NCBI RefSeq assembly: GCF_000337555.1
Contig: NZ_AOIO01000014.1
Location: forward strand, 1 to 59,989
Direction: 5' to 3'
DNA length: 59,989 nucleotides
Origin: Natrialba asiatica DSM 12278
GTDB taxonomy: Archaea > Halobacteriota > Halobacteria > Halobacteriales > Natrialbaceae
The position numbers and the translations under genes are program-made. Numbering within the stretch: the stretch's first letter is position 1; each line of letters begins with the position of its first letter. This document shows positions 51,976 to 59,441 of this stretch, one piece after another. The notes under the pieces are model-generated. The model had not been told where the DNA came from. It did no database searches and was given only the letters and a program-made list of their open reading frames with translations.

Positions 51976-52477
51976 TCCCGATCCGGACTCCGACCCCGAT
52001 CAGACATCCGCGCAGCCGAACCCCGCCCGTATCGCCGCCGATCCCGCGGTTCTCGCCGCCGATCTGCTGCTCGACGGCGACGCCCGCAGGGCGCTGGATC
52101 ACGTCCGCCGCCACTCCTGGATCGACCTCGTCGCGAGCGATCACCTGCTCGCGGCGACCGAACGCCTCGTCGCCGCCCTCGCCGACCCCGACCTCGCGGC
52201 CGACCATCGGGCGCGCCTCGAAGCCGATCGCGTTCCCGTCGACCACCCCGCCGACGATCACCCGGCGCTCGCCTCGGCCTACCGCGGCGAGGCGGCGCAC
52301 CTGCTCTCCTACGACGAGTCACTGAACTCGGCGGCCGCCGGACTCTCCATGCAGCCGCGACTCTCGCTCAGCGTGCGGACTCCCGACGCCTTCGCGACGG
52401 TGTTCGATCCCGAGAACCTCTATCCGGCGGTCGAAGGCGGTTCGTATCCGGGGCCGGACCGCGACCCGCGGGAATAA
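51968..52477 (+). CDS. PIN-domain-like protein
   Basis: A 169-residue protein with a disordered acidic start (1-18) and a PIN-like core: ARIAADPAVLAADLLLDGDA (Asp25), HSWIDLVASDHLLAATERLV, DDHPALASAYRGEAAHLLSY (Asp97, Asp98) and the DESL end with Asp116. These acidic positions are where PIN ribonucleases hold magnesium, so it may cut RNA. The C-terminal part (PDAFATVFDPENLY) is typical of haloarchaeal members. It overlaps a 42-residue upstream ORF. The function could be toxin-like or RNA processing. Confidence 0.6.
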   Translation: MTDPDPDSDPDQTSAQPNPARIAADPAVLAADLLLDGDARRALDHVRRHSWIDLVASDHLLAATERLVAALADPDLAADHRARLEADRVPVDHPADDHPALASAYRGEAAHLLSYDESLNSAAAGLSMQPRLSLSVRTPDAFATVFDPENLYPAVEGGSYPGPDRDPRE

Positions 52478-52681
52478 CAGCCATCGGTAACACGAGTTCG
52501 TCGTTCAGGGTGGGCACGAAACTGAAACCCTCGAACGGAGAAATCGGGAAGTCCGTGGGCGGAGCGATTCGAGAAGTACGCGTGCGGATCGATCGTTGGT
52601 TTCAGTAGCGCGTTCTCGGCGAGGAGTCGACGTGCGATCGAAAACAGAAACAGTATTGACAATTAGGTAAACGATCATCGT

Positions 52682-53110
52682 ATGAGCGGTCGAGTTGGGC
52701 TGTCGACGTGGTTCCCGGATCGACCCCCGACGTGGGGAGATGTCAGCATGATCGGAGTCGGCCTCGTGCTCCTCCTCACGAACGTTCCGCTTCGACGGCC
52801 ACTGTCGTGGCAGGCGGTCGGCGTCGGATTCGTCGCGGTCCTCCTCGCACTCGGACCGGGGGCCAACACGGGGCTCGCGGCGTCTCTCGGCCGGTGGTTC
52901 CGAGGGATCGGAATCGACGGCCGGATGGCCGTCATCCTGCTGTATTGTTGTGCGTTGGCCCTCCTCTTCGCATTCGTTCCGTTACGGCTGGCCTTCCTTA
53001 TGCACGCCTTTCTCGGCGGGATTCTGGCGAACACGCTGTACGCCGTCGCCTACGTGGTGTGGGCCAGAGTGGGACGTGGATGGCGGGTCGATCAGGCGGA
53101 CACTGACTGA
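52682..53110 (+). CDS. small membrane protein of unknown function
   Basis: This 142-residue protein has about four hydrophobic helices (24-37, 43-60, 82-99 and 105-125). It begins MSGRVGLSTWFPDRPPTWGD and ends GRGWRVDQADTD. No motif was recognised. A TATTGACAATTAGG stretch upstream (about 52653-52668) may hold its promoter. It is convergent with the XTPase gene. The spacer from 52478 to 52681 has no other gene. Confidence 0.65.
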   Translation: MSGRVGLSTWFPDRPPTWGDVSMIGVGLVLLLTNVPLRRPLSWQAVGVGFVAVLLALGPGANTGLAASLGRWFRGIGIDGRMAVILLYCCALALLFAFVPLRLAFLMHAFLGGILANTLYAVAYVVWARVGRGWRVDQADTD

Positions 53111-53182
53111 TGGGGACAGGTCTGAGAGAGCATTCGGGAAGGTATCGTGAAACGAGACGACGGCGCGTACACGACCGCCCGA

Positions 53183-53728
53183 CTACTGATCGGCGTACCA
53201 CGCCGTAAACGCCGCCAGCGCCCGCCCCCGATGTGAAATAGCGTTCTTCTCTTCGACGTCCATCTCGGCCAGCGTCTGCCCGTTGAACTCGAAGATCGGA
53301 TCGTAGCCGAAGCCGCCGTCCCCGCGCGGCGAGACGATGGTCCCGGCAAGCGTTCCCTCGAACGTTTCCGTCCGATCGCCGTCCGTGAACCCGAGAACCG
53401 TCTTGAACCGTGCCCTGCGGTCGTCCTCCGACTCGACGAGTCGCCAGAGGCGCTCGACGCCGACCGTGTCCTCGACGTACGCCGAGTACGGCCCCGGGAA
53501 GCCCCCGAGCGCGTCGACGAACAGCCCCGTGTCGCCGACCAGAATCGGGCCGCCGCCCTCGAGTTCAGCGAACGCTTCTTCCGCGCCGCGAATCGCGATG
53601 GCTTCGAGCGAGTCGCTCTGGATTTCCGTGTAGTCGTAGGGCACCTGCTCGACGGTGGTGATCCCCTCGAGATAGGACTGGGCCTCGCGCGCCTTCCCGT
53701 CGTTACCGGTGACGAACCGAATGGCCAT
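53183..53728 (-). CDS. rdgB: XTP/dITP diphosphatase (RdgB/HAM1 family)
   Basis: This 181-residue pyrophosphatase removes non-canonical purine nucleotides (ITP, XTP) from the pool. It starts MAIRFVTGNDGKAREAQSYL, with the SxNxxK-type motif as TGNDGK, then PILVGDTGLFVDALGGFPGP, DRTETFEGTLAGTI and GGFGYDPIFEFNGQTLAEMD, and ends with SHRGRALAAF. All catalytic motifs are intact. A TATA box (GGCTATATTCC at about 53749-53759) lies 25 bp before the ATG. In haloarchaea it is often near the KEOPS genes, as here. Confidence 0.95.
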   Translation of the reverse strand: MAIRFVTGNDGKAREAQSYLEGITTVEQVPYDYTEIQSDSLEAIAIRGAEEAFAELEGGGPILVGDTGLFVDALGGFPGPYSAYVEDTVGVERLWRLVESEDDRRARFKTVLGFTDGDRTETFEGTLAGTIVSPRGDGGFGYDPIFEFNGQTLAEMDVEEKNAISHRGRALAAFTAWYADQ

Positions 53729-53761
53729 ATTCGAGGCAGCGGTCGCCGCGGGAATATAGCC

Positions 53762-53810
53762 GTCGGTTGCGCCCGCTGCGGGTCACACTGGTGTCTGACG
53801 GGCAACCGAC
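53762..53810. other. 49-bp structured inverted repeat upstream of the XTPase promoter
   Basis: GTCGGTTGC (53762-53770) and GCAACCGAC (53802-53810) form a perfect 9-bp stem. The interior can form CCCG-CTG-CGGG and CACAC-TG-GTG hairpins. It is upstream of the TATA box, so it belongs to no XTPase mRNA. It could mark the 3' end of the DUF5808 transcript or be an operator. The rest of the spacer (53811-53968) has nothing recognised apart from GAGAACCGA repeats and one CTGAACTC. Confidence 0.4.
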
Positions 53811-53968
53811 CGCTCGAACCGACACGAGTAGACCTCGAAACGGGACGACCGTGAGAGCGAAATCGAACGCACAGACGCCCCGCTCACGAGCGGTGTGACA
53901 GTACTACCCTACCACTACATAGTCACCGGAGAACCGAGAGAACCGACGTGTGCGACTGAACTCGCCGC

Positions 53969-54250
53969 TCAGTGATCGTCGTCGACGATGACTTCGACGG
54001 GTTCGTCTTCCTGCGCTTCGGCGTCCGCGGACGACCCCTGCTCCTGTTGCCACAGCAGCGCACCGGCGACAACGACGACGATCCACGAGCGCCAGTTCGC
54101 GAGATTCAGCGTGTAGCCGACGCCGAAGGGCTTCTCGACGAGCATTCCCTCGCCCGGCTGCCAGTACGACGAGAGCATGCGACCGATGCTCGGCCGTTCG
54201 AAGTTGTACGGTACTCCGAGAATCTCACCGGAGGTCGGTTTGTCTGCCAT
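53969..54250 (-). CDS. DUF5808 domain membrane protein
   Basis: A 93-residue protein starting MADKPTSGEILGVPYNFERP. The region GVPYNFERPSIGRMLSSYWQ, then LVEKPFGVGYTLNLANWRSW, matches the DUF5808 pattern (G[VI]PYxFxxP ... FGxGxxxNxAN). One helix follows (WIVVVVAGALLWQ), then an acidic tail. It should be a small membrane-bound protein with its domain in the cytoplasm; function unknown. It follows the pyroglutamyl peptidase gene by 79 bp on the same strand. The start at 54250 is chosen; the open frame upstream is a shadow. Confidence 0.8.
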   Translation of the reverse strand: MADKPTSGEILGVPYNFERPSIGRMLSSYWQPGEGMLVEKPFGVGYTLNLANWRSWIVVVVAGALLWQQEQGSSADAEAQEDEPVEVIVDDDH

Positions 54251-54329
54251 GCCCACCAGTACGACCTCCCGTATTAAGAGTATTGTGTGCTCGCCTCGAT
54301 TATGGAAATTGGTCTCTCTCGCGCGTTGA

Positions 54330-55028
54330 TCACTCCGCCCCCGCTCGCGCACGCCCGTCAGGACGAGATACGTGCTTACAGGCCGCCTCGAGTCCCACGA
54401 GGACTCCCTCCCGCATCGTCTCGAGTGCCATACTCGGCTCGCCCTCATCGCGGGCCGCCGCCTGTTCGTGCGAGAGCGGAACGTGCACGAAGCCGGCGCC
54501 GAACTCGTGGTTCGTAGCCGCCGTCTCCGAAACGTGACGAGCGGTATACAGCAAATTGTTACAGAGATGCGTGCCGGCGTCGGTCGACAGCCTCGTCGGT
54601 ACTCCGGCGTCCCGCATTGCCGCCTTCATCGCCCGAAGCGGCAGCGTCGCAAAATACGCCCCAGGCCCGTCCGCGACCACGGGATCGTCGACCACGCGCC
54701 GCTCGTCGTTGTCCGGCACGCCGGCCGAACTCGTATCGCGGAGATTGATCCCGACGCGTTCGAGCGACAACGCGGGCCGGCCGGCGGCCAGTCCGAGCGC
54801 ACAGACGAGTTCAGGGTCGTGTTCGTCGATCGCAGCGGTGAGTTCGGCCGCCGCGCGATCGAAGACGACCGGCAGTTCGCGGCCGACGATCGTGTACGTC
54901 TCGCGGTCGAGCCCGTCGAGTCGCGTTGCCAGTTGCGAGGCGGGATTCGCGCTGAACTCGCCGAAGGGTTCGTAGCCGGTGAGCAGGACGGTGGGGTCTG
55001 CGGTGTCGGGTTCCGTGTCGGCGGTCAT
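54330..55028 (-). CDS. pcp: pyroglutamyl-peptidase I (peptidase C15)
   Basis: This 232-residue cysteine peptidase removes N-terminal pyroglutamate from peptides. The catalytic triad is visible: Glu90 in LSLERVGIN, Cys156 in AGTHLCNNLLY and His182 in GFVHVPLS. The core LLTGYEPFGEFSANPASQ is also conserved. I start at the ATG at 55028 (MTADTEPDTADPTVLLTGYE). It lies between the Kae1-Bud32 gene and DUF5808 on the same strand. The substrate range is inferred from the family. Confidence 0.93.
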   Translation of the reverse strand: MTADTEPDTADPTVLLTGYEPFGEFSANPASQLATRLDGLDRETYTIVGRELPVVFDRAAAELTAAIDEHDPELVCALGLAAGRPALSLERVGINLRDTSSAGVPDNDERRVVDDPVVADGPGAYFATLPLRAMKAAMRDAGVPTRLSTDAGTHLCNNLLYTARHVSETAATNHEFGAGFVHVPLSHEQAAARDEGEPSMALETMREGVLVGLEAACKHVSRPDGRARAGAE

Positions 55029-55157
55029 CAGTTGCGGAACTCTCGGCGTCGCCACAATAGTGCCAGGGTCTCGGCAGTCAGTTGTCGGGCCCCGGTGTCG
55101 ACCAGGCCGGCACCGGTCACGAACAGTCTCGATGCGGTCGCTCGAAGGCGGCCCAAC

Positions 55158-56864
55158 TCAGGTGTACCGTCCCCGACCCTCGACATCTCGAAGCCGTTCG
55201 AGCACCCGTTCGTCACCGACATCGCGGTATCCCTCGCGGACGGCGTCCCGAAGCGGCTCGGGGTCGTCCGCGGTGCCGACGAGACTCTGATCGAAGACGT
55301 GCAGATCCATCGCGTAGTCCTCGACGTGGTCGGTGTGATAGCCCAGTCCGAAGTCGATGAGGTACGTCCGATCCGCGTTCACCCTGACGTTTCGCGTCGT
55401 CGGATCGCCGTGGACGAATCCCGCCTCGTGCAATCGTGCGAGGTGGCGGCCGACATCGCGGACGTACGCGACCCCGCGGTCGCTACCGAGTTCGTCGCGG
55501 AGATCAGCCGCGCCGACGAACTCGAGTTCGAGTCGCGCCTCCCGCGAATCGACATCCGAGAGCACCGGCGTGGGGACGCCCTCGCGACGCGCGAGGTTCG
55601 TCAGCCGGGCCTCGAGGGTCGTCCGCTCGCGGCGGAGACGGTCGTCGAGGTTCGGGTGGCGGTACGTCTTCGGCTTGCGGCGTTTGCGCACCCGCCCCGT
55701 TGCGGGATCGAGGTCGACGAGCGCCTCGGCACCGCGGACCTGATCGTCGCGAGAAGCGCCGCGTCCGGGGGCGAGTTCGGGTTCCTCGCCCTGCTCGCGG
55801 GTCCTTCCGTCACCGCTTGCGGTTTCGAGGTCCTCGCTTCGCTCGGACCCCCCTCGCCACGTGACCGGTACCTGATCGGGGCGGAAGTTCGGATCGACCC
55901 GCGAATCCTCGAGCGCGAGCGTGTCGCCGGCCGCGTACATCTTTGCGCCGAGGACGGCGATCATCCCAGCGTTGTCCCGCAGGAATCGCGGCTCGGGCGC
56001 GTGAAAGTCGGCTCCGCGCTGCTCGCACATCGACGCGAGCATCTCGCGCAGGCGGGCGTTCTGTCCGACACCGCCGCCCAGCACGAGTTCGTCGCTGCCG
56101 GTCAGCGAGAGCGCGCGCTCTGCCACCTCGGTCAGCATGGCGAAGATGGTCTCTTGGAGCGAGTAGCAGATATCTGCGACCGCCACACCGTCGTCGTAGC
56201 GCTGCTTTGCGGCGCTCATGATCCCCGAAAACGAGAAGTCCATTCCCTTGACGACGTAGGGGAGATCGATGAACTCGCCGTCCTCCGCGGCCGCCTCGAC
56301 CTTCGGCCCGCCGGGGTGGGACCAGCCGACGTGGCGGGTGAACTTGTCGATCGCGTTGCCGACGCCGGTGTCCATCGTCTCTCCGAGGACGCGGTAGCGG
56401 CCGTTGCGGTAGGCCAGCAGGTGGGCGTTTGCGCCGCTGGCGTTGAGACACACGGGCGAGTCGAAGTCGGCGGTGTGGCGGCCGATCTCGAGGTGGGCCA
56501 CCATGTGATTCACGCCGACGAGTGGGACGCCAAGCGATTGGCTCAGCGCCCGCGCGGCCGTTCCGACGGTTCGCAGACAGGGGCCGAGCCCGGGACCGCG
56601 GGAGAAGGCGACGGCGTCGACCGGCGGCTCCGAGTCGGGGCCGTCGAACGTCTCGCGGGCATGGTCGAGTGCCCGTTCGACCACCGCCGGAATCGCGTCG
56701 TGCATGTGCTCTGCTGACTCGCGGGGATGAATCCCGCCGCTTTCCGGCTCGTAGGCGTCGGTTTCGATAAAAACGTCGTCGGTCTCGGCGTCGAAGACGG
56801 CCGCACTGGCCGCCCAGGCGGTGCCTTCGATGCCGAGTACTCGCGGGGCTGAACTCGGACTCAC
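55158..56864 (-). CDS. kae1: KEOPS Kae1-Bud32 fusion (tRNA t6A synthase with kinase)
   Basis: KEOPS adds threonylcarbamoyl to A37 of tRNAs. In this 568-residue fusion, residues 1-330 are the Kae1 ASKHA enzyme (RGPGLGPCLRTVG, metal ligands His120 and His124 in VNHMVAHLEIG, GGVGQNARLREML). A linker follows at 331-375 (low complexity). Residues 375-568 are the Bud32 kinase/ATPase (GFVHGDPTTRNVRV catalytic loop, LIDFGLG metal loop). The fusion is found in many haloarchaea. It lies 20 bp downstream of eS27 and so shares the ribosomal-protein operon. Confidence 0.96.
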   Translation of the reverse strand: MSPSSAPRVLGIEGTAWAASAAVFDAETDDVFIETDAYEPESGGIHPRESAEHMHDAIPAVVERALDHARETFDGPDSEPPVDAVAFSRGPGLGPCLRTVGTAARALSQSLGVPLVGVNHMVAHLEIGRHTADFDSPVCLNASGANAHLLAYRNGRYRVLGETMDTGVGNAIDKFTRHVGWSHPGGPKVEAAAEDGEFIDLPYVVKGMDFSFSGIMSAAKQRYDDGVAVADICYSLQETIFAMLTEVAERALSLTGSDELVLGGGVGQNARLREMLASMCEQRGADFHAPEPRFLRDNAGMIAVLGAKMYAAGDTLALEDSRVDPNFRPDQVPVTWRGGSERSEDLETASGDGRTREQGEEPELAPGRGASRDDQVRGAEALVDLDPATGRVRKRRKPKTYRHPNLDDRLRRERTTLEARLTNLARREGVPTPVLSDVDSREARLELEFVGAADLRDELGSDRGVAYVRDVGRHLARLHEAGFVHGDPTTRNVRVNADRTYLIDFGLGYHTDHVEDYAMDLHVFDQSLVGTADDPEPLRDAVREGYRDVGDERVLERLRDVEGRGRYT

Positions 56865-56883
56865 GACTCAGCGGTGCTCGTCG

Positions 56884-57018
56884 TTAGGCCCACTCGGTGT
56901 AGCCGCACTTGCCACAGTGCTTGCGGTCGCCGTGGTCGGCGAGGAAGACGTCGCCACAGCGGGGACACTGCTCGCCCTCGATGCTGCCGTCGTCGCCGTA
57001 GAGTTCGTAGCGCGCCAT
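56884..57018 (-). CDS. rps27ae: small ribosomal subunit protein eS27 (S27Ae type)
   Basis: This 44-residue zinc-ribbon protein reads [20 protein letters not shown], then [20 protein letters not shown] and ends TEWA. The two CxxC pairs (QCPRCG and HCGKCG) bind zinc. It is too short for most gene callers but is complete. Its ATG directly follows the stop of the eS24 gene (no spacing), so translation is coupled, and it is followed by Kae1-Bud32. The order eS24-eS27-Kae1 is classic for haloarchaea. Confidence 0.95.
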   Translation of the reverse strand: MARYELYGDDGSIEGEQCPRCGDVFLADHGDRKHCGKCGYTEWA

Positions 57019-57339
57019 TTATGCTTCCTCCGGATCAGCGTCTGCCTCGGCCTCTTCCTCGACGCCGATCTTGTTTCGCTCGAGCATGTGTTCCTGCTCG
57101 ACGTCGCGGGCGTGGTCTGCGGTGTCGTAGACCTTGGCCTCGCCGACGGTCTTTCGCATCCCGAACTTGGTTTCGAGTTTGCGGATGACGACCTCGTCGG
57201 CGTCCTTGTTCAGTTTCGCTGCGAGGCTGTCACGAACCTGGAGTCGCTCCGGGGTTGCGTCCTCGTGGGTTAGTTCGAACGTCACGTCCGTCCGGTGCAA
57301 CATGGGGTTCTCCGATTCGGAGATGATGTCGACGTCCAT
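57019..57339 (-). CDS. rps24e: small ribosomal subunit protein eS24
   Basis: This 106-residue protein starts MDVDIISESENPMLHRTDVT and shows the typical ERLQVRDSLAAKLNKDADEV and IRKLETKFGMRKTVGEAKVY regions of archaeal eS24. The C-terminus is a highly acidic extension (VEEEAEADADPEEA). It is first in the operon with eS27 and Kae1-Bud32. A TATA-like CCTTTTAGGC at about 57377-57386 is the likely promoter, giving a short leader. Confidence 0.95.
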   Translation of the reverse strand: MDVDIISESENPMLHRTDVTFELTHEDATPERLQVRDSLAAKLNKDADEVVIRKLETKFGMRKTVGEAKVYDTADHARDVEQEHMLERNKIGVEEEAEADADPEEA

Positions 57340-57549
57340 GATATCACTCAGTTACCCTACTATCCCCGTGTAGCGCCTAAAAGGATTTCGAAGCGACCAG
57401 TGACTGCCGCTCGGCCGACCCACCCTGGATAAGGTCCTTGCAGTCGCTTTTATCGAGCACTGGGCGGCCGAGGAGACGATGGCGTTCGGTTTTCCACCTC
57501 TCGACTAGGGGGAAAGACGTGTTATCTGTCTGGTGTAACCGGGTACCGA

Positions 57550-57660
57550 ATGCCCTCCAGAAGACGCCTCCTCGGCGGAGTCGGCACAACGGCCGCGATC
57601 CTGCTGGGACCTCCGCGAGCGCTGGTGTCGCTGTTCGAACACCGGCGCAATAGCGGGCTG
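57550..57660 (+). pseudogene. relic of a Tat-exported protein (signal peptide only)
   Basis: From the ATG at 57550 the frame reads MPSRRRLLGGVGTTAAILLG, a convincing twin-arginine signal peptide. The following residues have no acidic character. With a one-base frame change the sequence continues as AGTSASAGVAVRTPAQ and stops. The mature protein is missing in all frames, so this is probably the decayed head of a gene. The remaining spacer (57340-57683) contains only the eS24 promoter. Confidence 0.35.
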
Positions 57661-57683
57661 GTCGCGGGCCGTCAAAGCCGTAG

Positions 57684-58799
57684 CTACGCTTTGACCACTG
57701 CCAGTCCCTGCGGCGTCTGGGTGGCGGCTTCCGACGGCCACTCGATGTCGACCCGCTCCCATCGGTCCCCGAAGTCAGCGGTGACGAACAGCCCTCGATT
57801 GTTTACGCCGTAGACGGTGTCGTCGTCGCCTGTCGTCGCGAAGACGGTCCGGACGACGCCGTCGCCGGTCGGAAGGTCGTGGTCGTCGAGGCGTACCCAT
57901 TCGTTCCCGCCGTCACCGTCGCCGGAACCCAGTTTTCGATAGACGTACGACTCGGCGCGGCTGGCGGTGTGGGCCGTCGACGCGCCGCTCGCGCTCGAAA
58001 CCAACACTTGGTCCGGATCGGCGGGGTTCGGGACGACGCTCCAGCAGTAGCGGTGGCCGAGCCCCTCCTGGGGATGGGCCCAGTGCTCGCCACCATCATC
58101 GCTTTCGGCGTAGCCATCGCCGGCCGCCGCGTAGAGTCGGCCCTCCCGATCGGGATGCGTCGCCAGGCTGTGATTATCCAGCCGCGAGCCGTCGGGTCGC
58201 TCGTGCCACGTCTCGCCGCCGTCGGTGCTGTAGACGAACGCGCCCGCCTCGATGCCAACGTAGAGGCGATCCGGATCGAACGGATCGACCTCGAGCCAGC
58301 GGACGTGGTGCGTGTGGGGTTGCGGCGGGAAGTACCACTCCGATTCCGACGGCAGGTCGATCAGTCCGCCGAGTTCAGTCCAGGAGTCGCCGCCGTCCCT
58401 GCTACGGTAGACGCGGCTGGGTTCGGTACCGGCGTAGAGCACGGCCGGATCGTGCGGGCTCATCGCGAGCGACATGACGGCTTCGCTCGCGAACACGTCG
58501 TCGGTTTCGAGTCGGTCGAACGTCTCGCCGCCGTCCGTGCTTCGAAAGAGACCGCGCTCGAACGTGCCGACGAACAGTCGGTCTGGCGCGTCGGGGGAGG
58601 CGGCGACGCACTGGAGTTCGTGGCCGGAGAGCCGGGCGGTCGTCGTCCGGTTGGCGTTCGTTTCTGCCACCGTTCTCTGCGTGCCCGTTTCCGACGCGGT
58701 GGCTGCGTTCGACGCGGCCGAGAGCCGTGACGAAGACTGCGCTGCAGCGTCACTCGTACAGACGAGAAGCCGATCCCGAAGGGCGATAGCGATACGCAT
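57684..58799 (-). CDS. BNR/Asp-box beta-propeller protein
   Basis: This 371-residue protein contains at least four Asp-box repeats (STDGGETF, SRDGGDSW, STDGGETW, SDDGGEHW), the signature of sialidase- and sortilin-type propellers. They are spaced about 50-60 residues apart, with LYVGIEAGAFVYS-type strands between. The start at 58799 (MRIAIALRDRLLVCTSDAAA) gives no clear signal peptide, so it may be cytoplasmic. No sialidase catalytic arginines were recognised; it probably binds something. The function is unknown. Confidence 0.85.
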   Translation of the reverse strand: MRIAIALRDRLLVCTSDAAAQSSSRLSAASNAATASETGTQRTVAETNANRTTTARLSGHELQCVAASPDAPDRLFVGTFERGLFRSTDGGETFDRLETDDVFASEAVMSLAMSPHDPAVLYAGTEPSRVYRSRDGGDSWTELGGLIDLPSESEWYFPPQPHTHHVRWLEVDPFDPDRLYVGIEAGAFVYSTDGGETWHERPDGSRLDNHSLATHPDREGRLYAAAGDGYAESDDGGEHWAHPQEGLGHRYCWSVVPNPADPDQVLVSSASGASTAHTASRAESYVYRKLGSGDGDGGNEWVRLDDHDLPTGDGVVRTVFATTGDDDTVYGVNNRGLFVTADFGDRWERVDIEWPSEAATQTPQGLAVVKA

Positions 58800-58859
58800 A
58801 CACTGTCGTAGGCGTTCGATCCTCAAACGAGTCGCGGTGCGCTCGCATGCACGACCCGG

Positions 58860-59258
58860 CTACTCGACGGTAAACAGTTCCTCGTCGAGTTGCACTCCGC
58901 CCAACCCGCACTCGAGCGCCCCGAACGCGAGAATTAGCGAGGTCCCGAGCGCGAGGCAGGCGATGAGCGCTCCCCAGACGCTCGGCGCAGTCAGCAGTTG
59001 CAGGAAGCCAACTGAACTCGCTGCGACCGACAGGACGGCCAGTCCGATTGCAGCGACTCGCGGCCAACCGACCGTCATAACGCCGAGCGCGATACGATCG
59101 CGGAGCCCGGCGACAAGCAGTGTGAGGCCGCCGAATGCGAGCCACCCGATCAGAAACAGATCGATCGTCGTCGTCGGGCCGCCGAGCGCGAACAATCCGG
59201 CGACGACCGCAAGCGTCACTACCCCGCACATACCGAGTCGCCGTCGAAGCGAGTTCAT
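58860..59258 (-). CDS. four-helix membrane protein of unknown function
   Basis: This 132-residue protein has four hydrophobic segments: VVTLAVVAGLFALGG, TIDLFLIGWLAFGGLTLLVA, AAIGLAVLSVAASSVGFLQL and ALIACLALGTSLILAFGAL. The likely start is the ATG at 59258 (MNSLRRRLGMCG); a second ATG at 59273 is possible. It ends LDEELFTVE. It lies downstream of uvrA on the same strand, separated by the 81-bp palindromic element. No family was recognised. Confidence 0.65.
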   Translation of the reverse strand: MNSLRRRLGMCGVVTLAVVAGLFALGGPTTTIDLFLIGWLAFGGLTLLVAGLRDRIALGVMTVGWPRVAAIGLAVLSVAASSVGFLQLLTAPSVWGALIACLALGTSLILAFGALECGLGGVQLDEELFTVE

Positions 59259-59360
59259 CGTAAGTATCGACATTCGACGTTCTTCATCCGTCTTTGTAGT
59301 CGACCTCGGTAATCGTTCGGATTTCGCGGCGGTGCACGAGACGGCGTAGAGCGCGGCATC

Positions 59361-59441
59361 AGACGGACTGCTAGCAGTCAGTGCCGGCACAGCTGCGCCC
59401 CGTCCTGGGTAGCGCCGGGAAATCGGTACAGCAGACCGTCT
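59361..59441 (-). repeat. 81-bp palindromic element, copy 2
   Basis: Terminal inverted repeats AGACGGACTGCT (59361-59372) and AGCAGACCGTCT (59430-59441) match with one mismatch. Read from uvrA, the first 30 bases differ from copy 1 at three positions. The element begins on the last base of the uvrA stop codon TGA. The length is again exactly 81 bp. It has no coding capacity. Confidence 0.85.
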
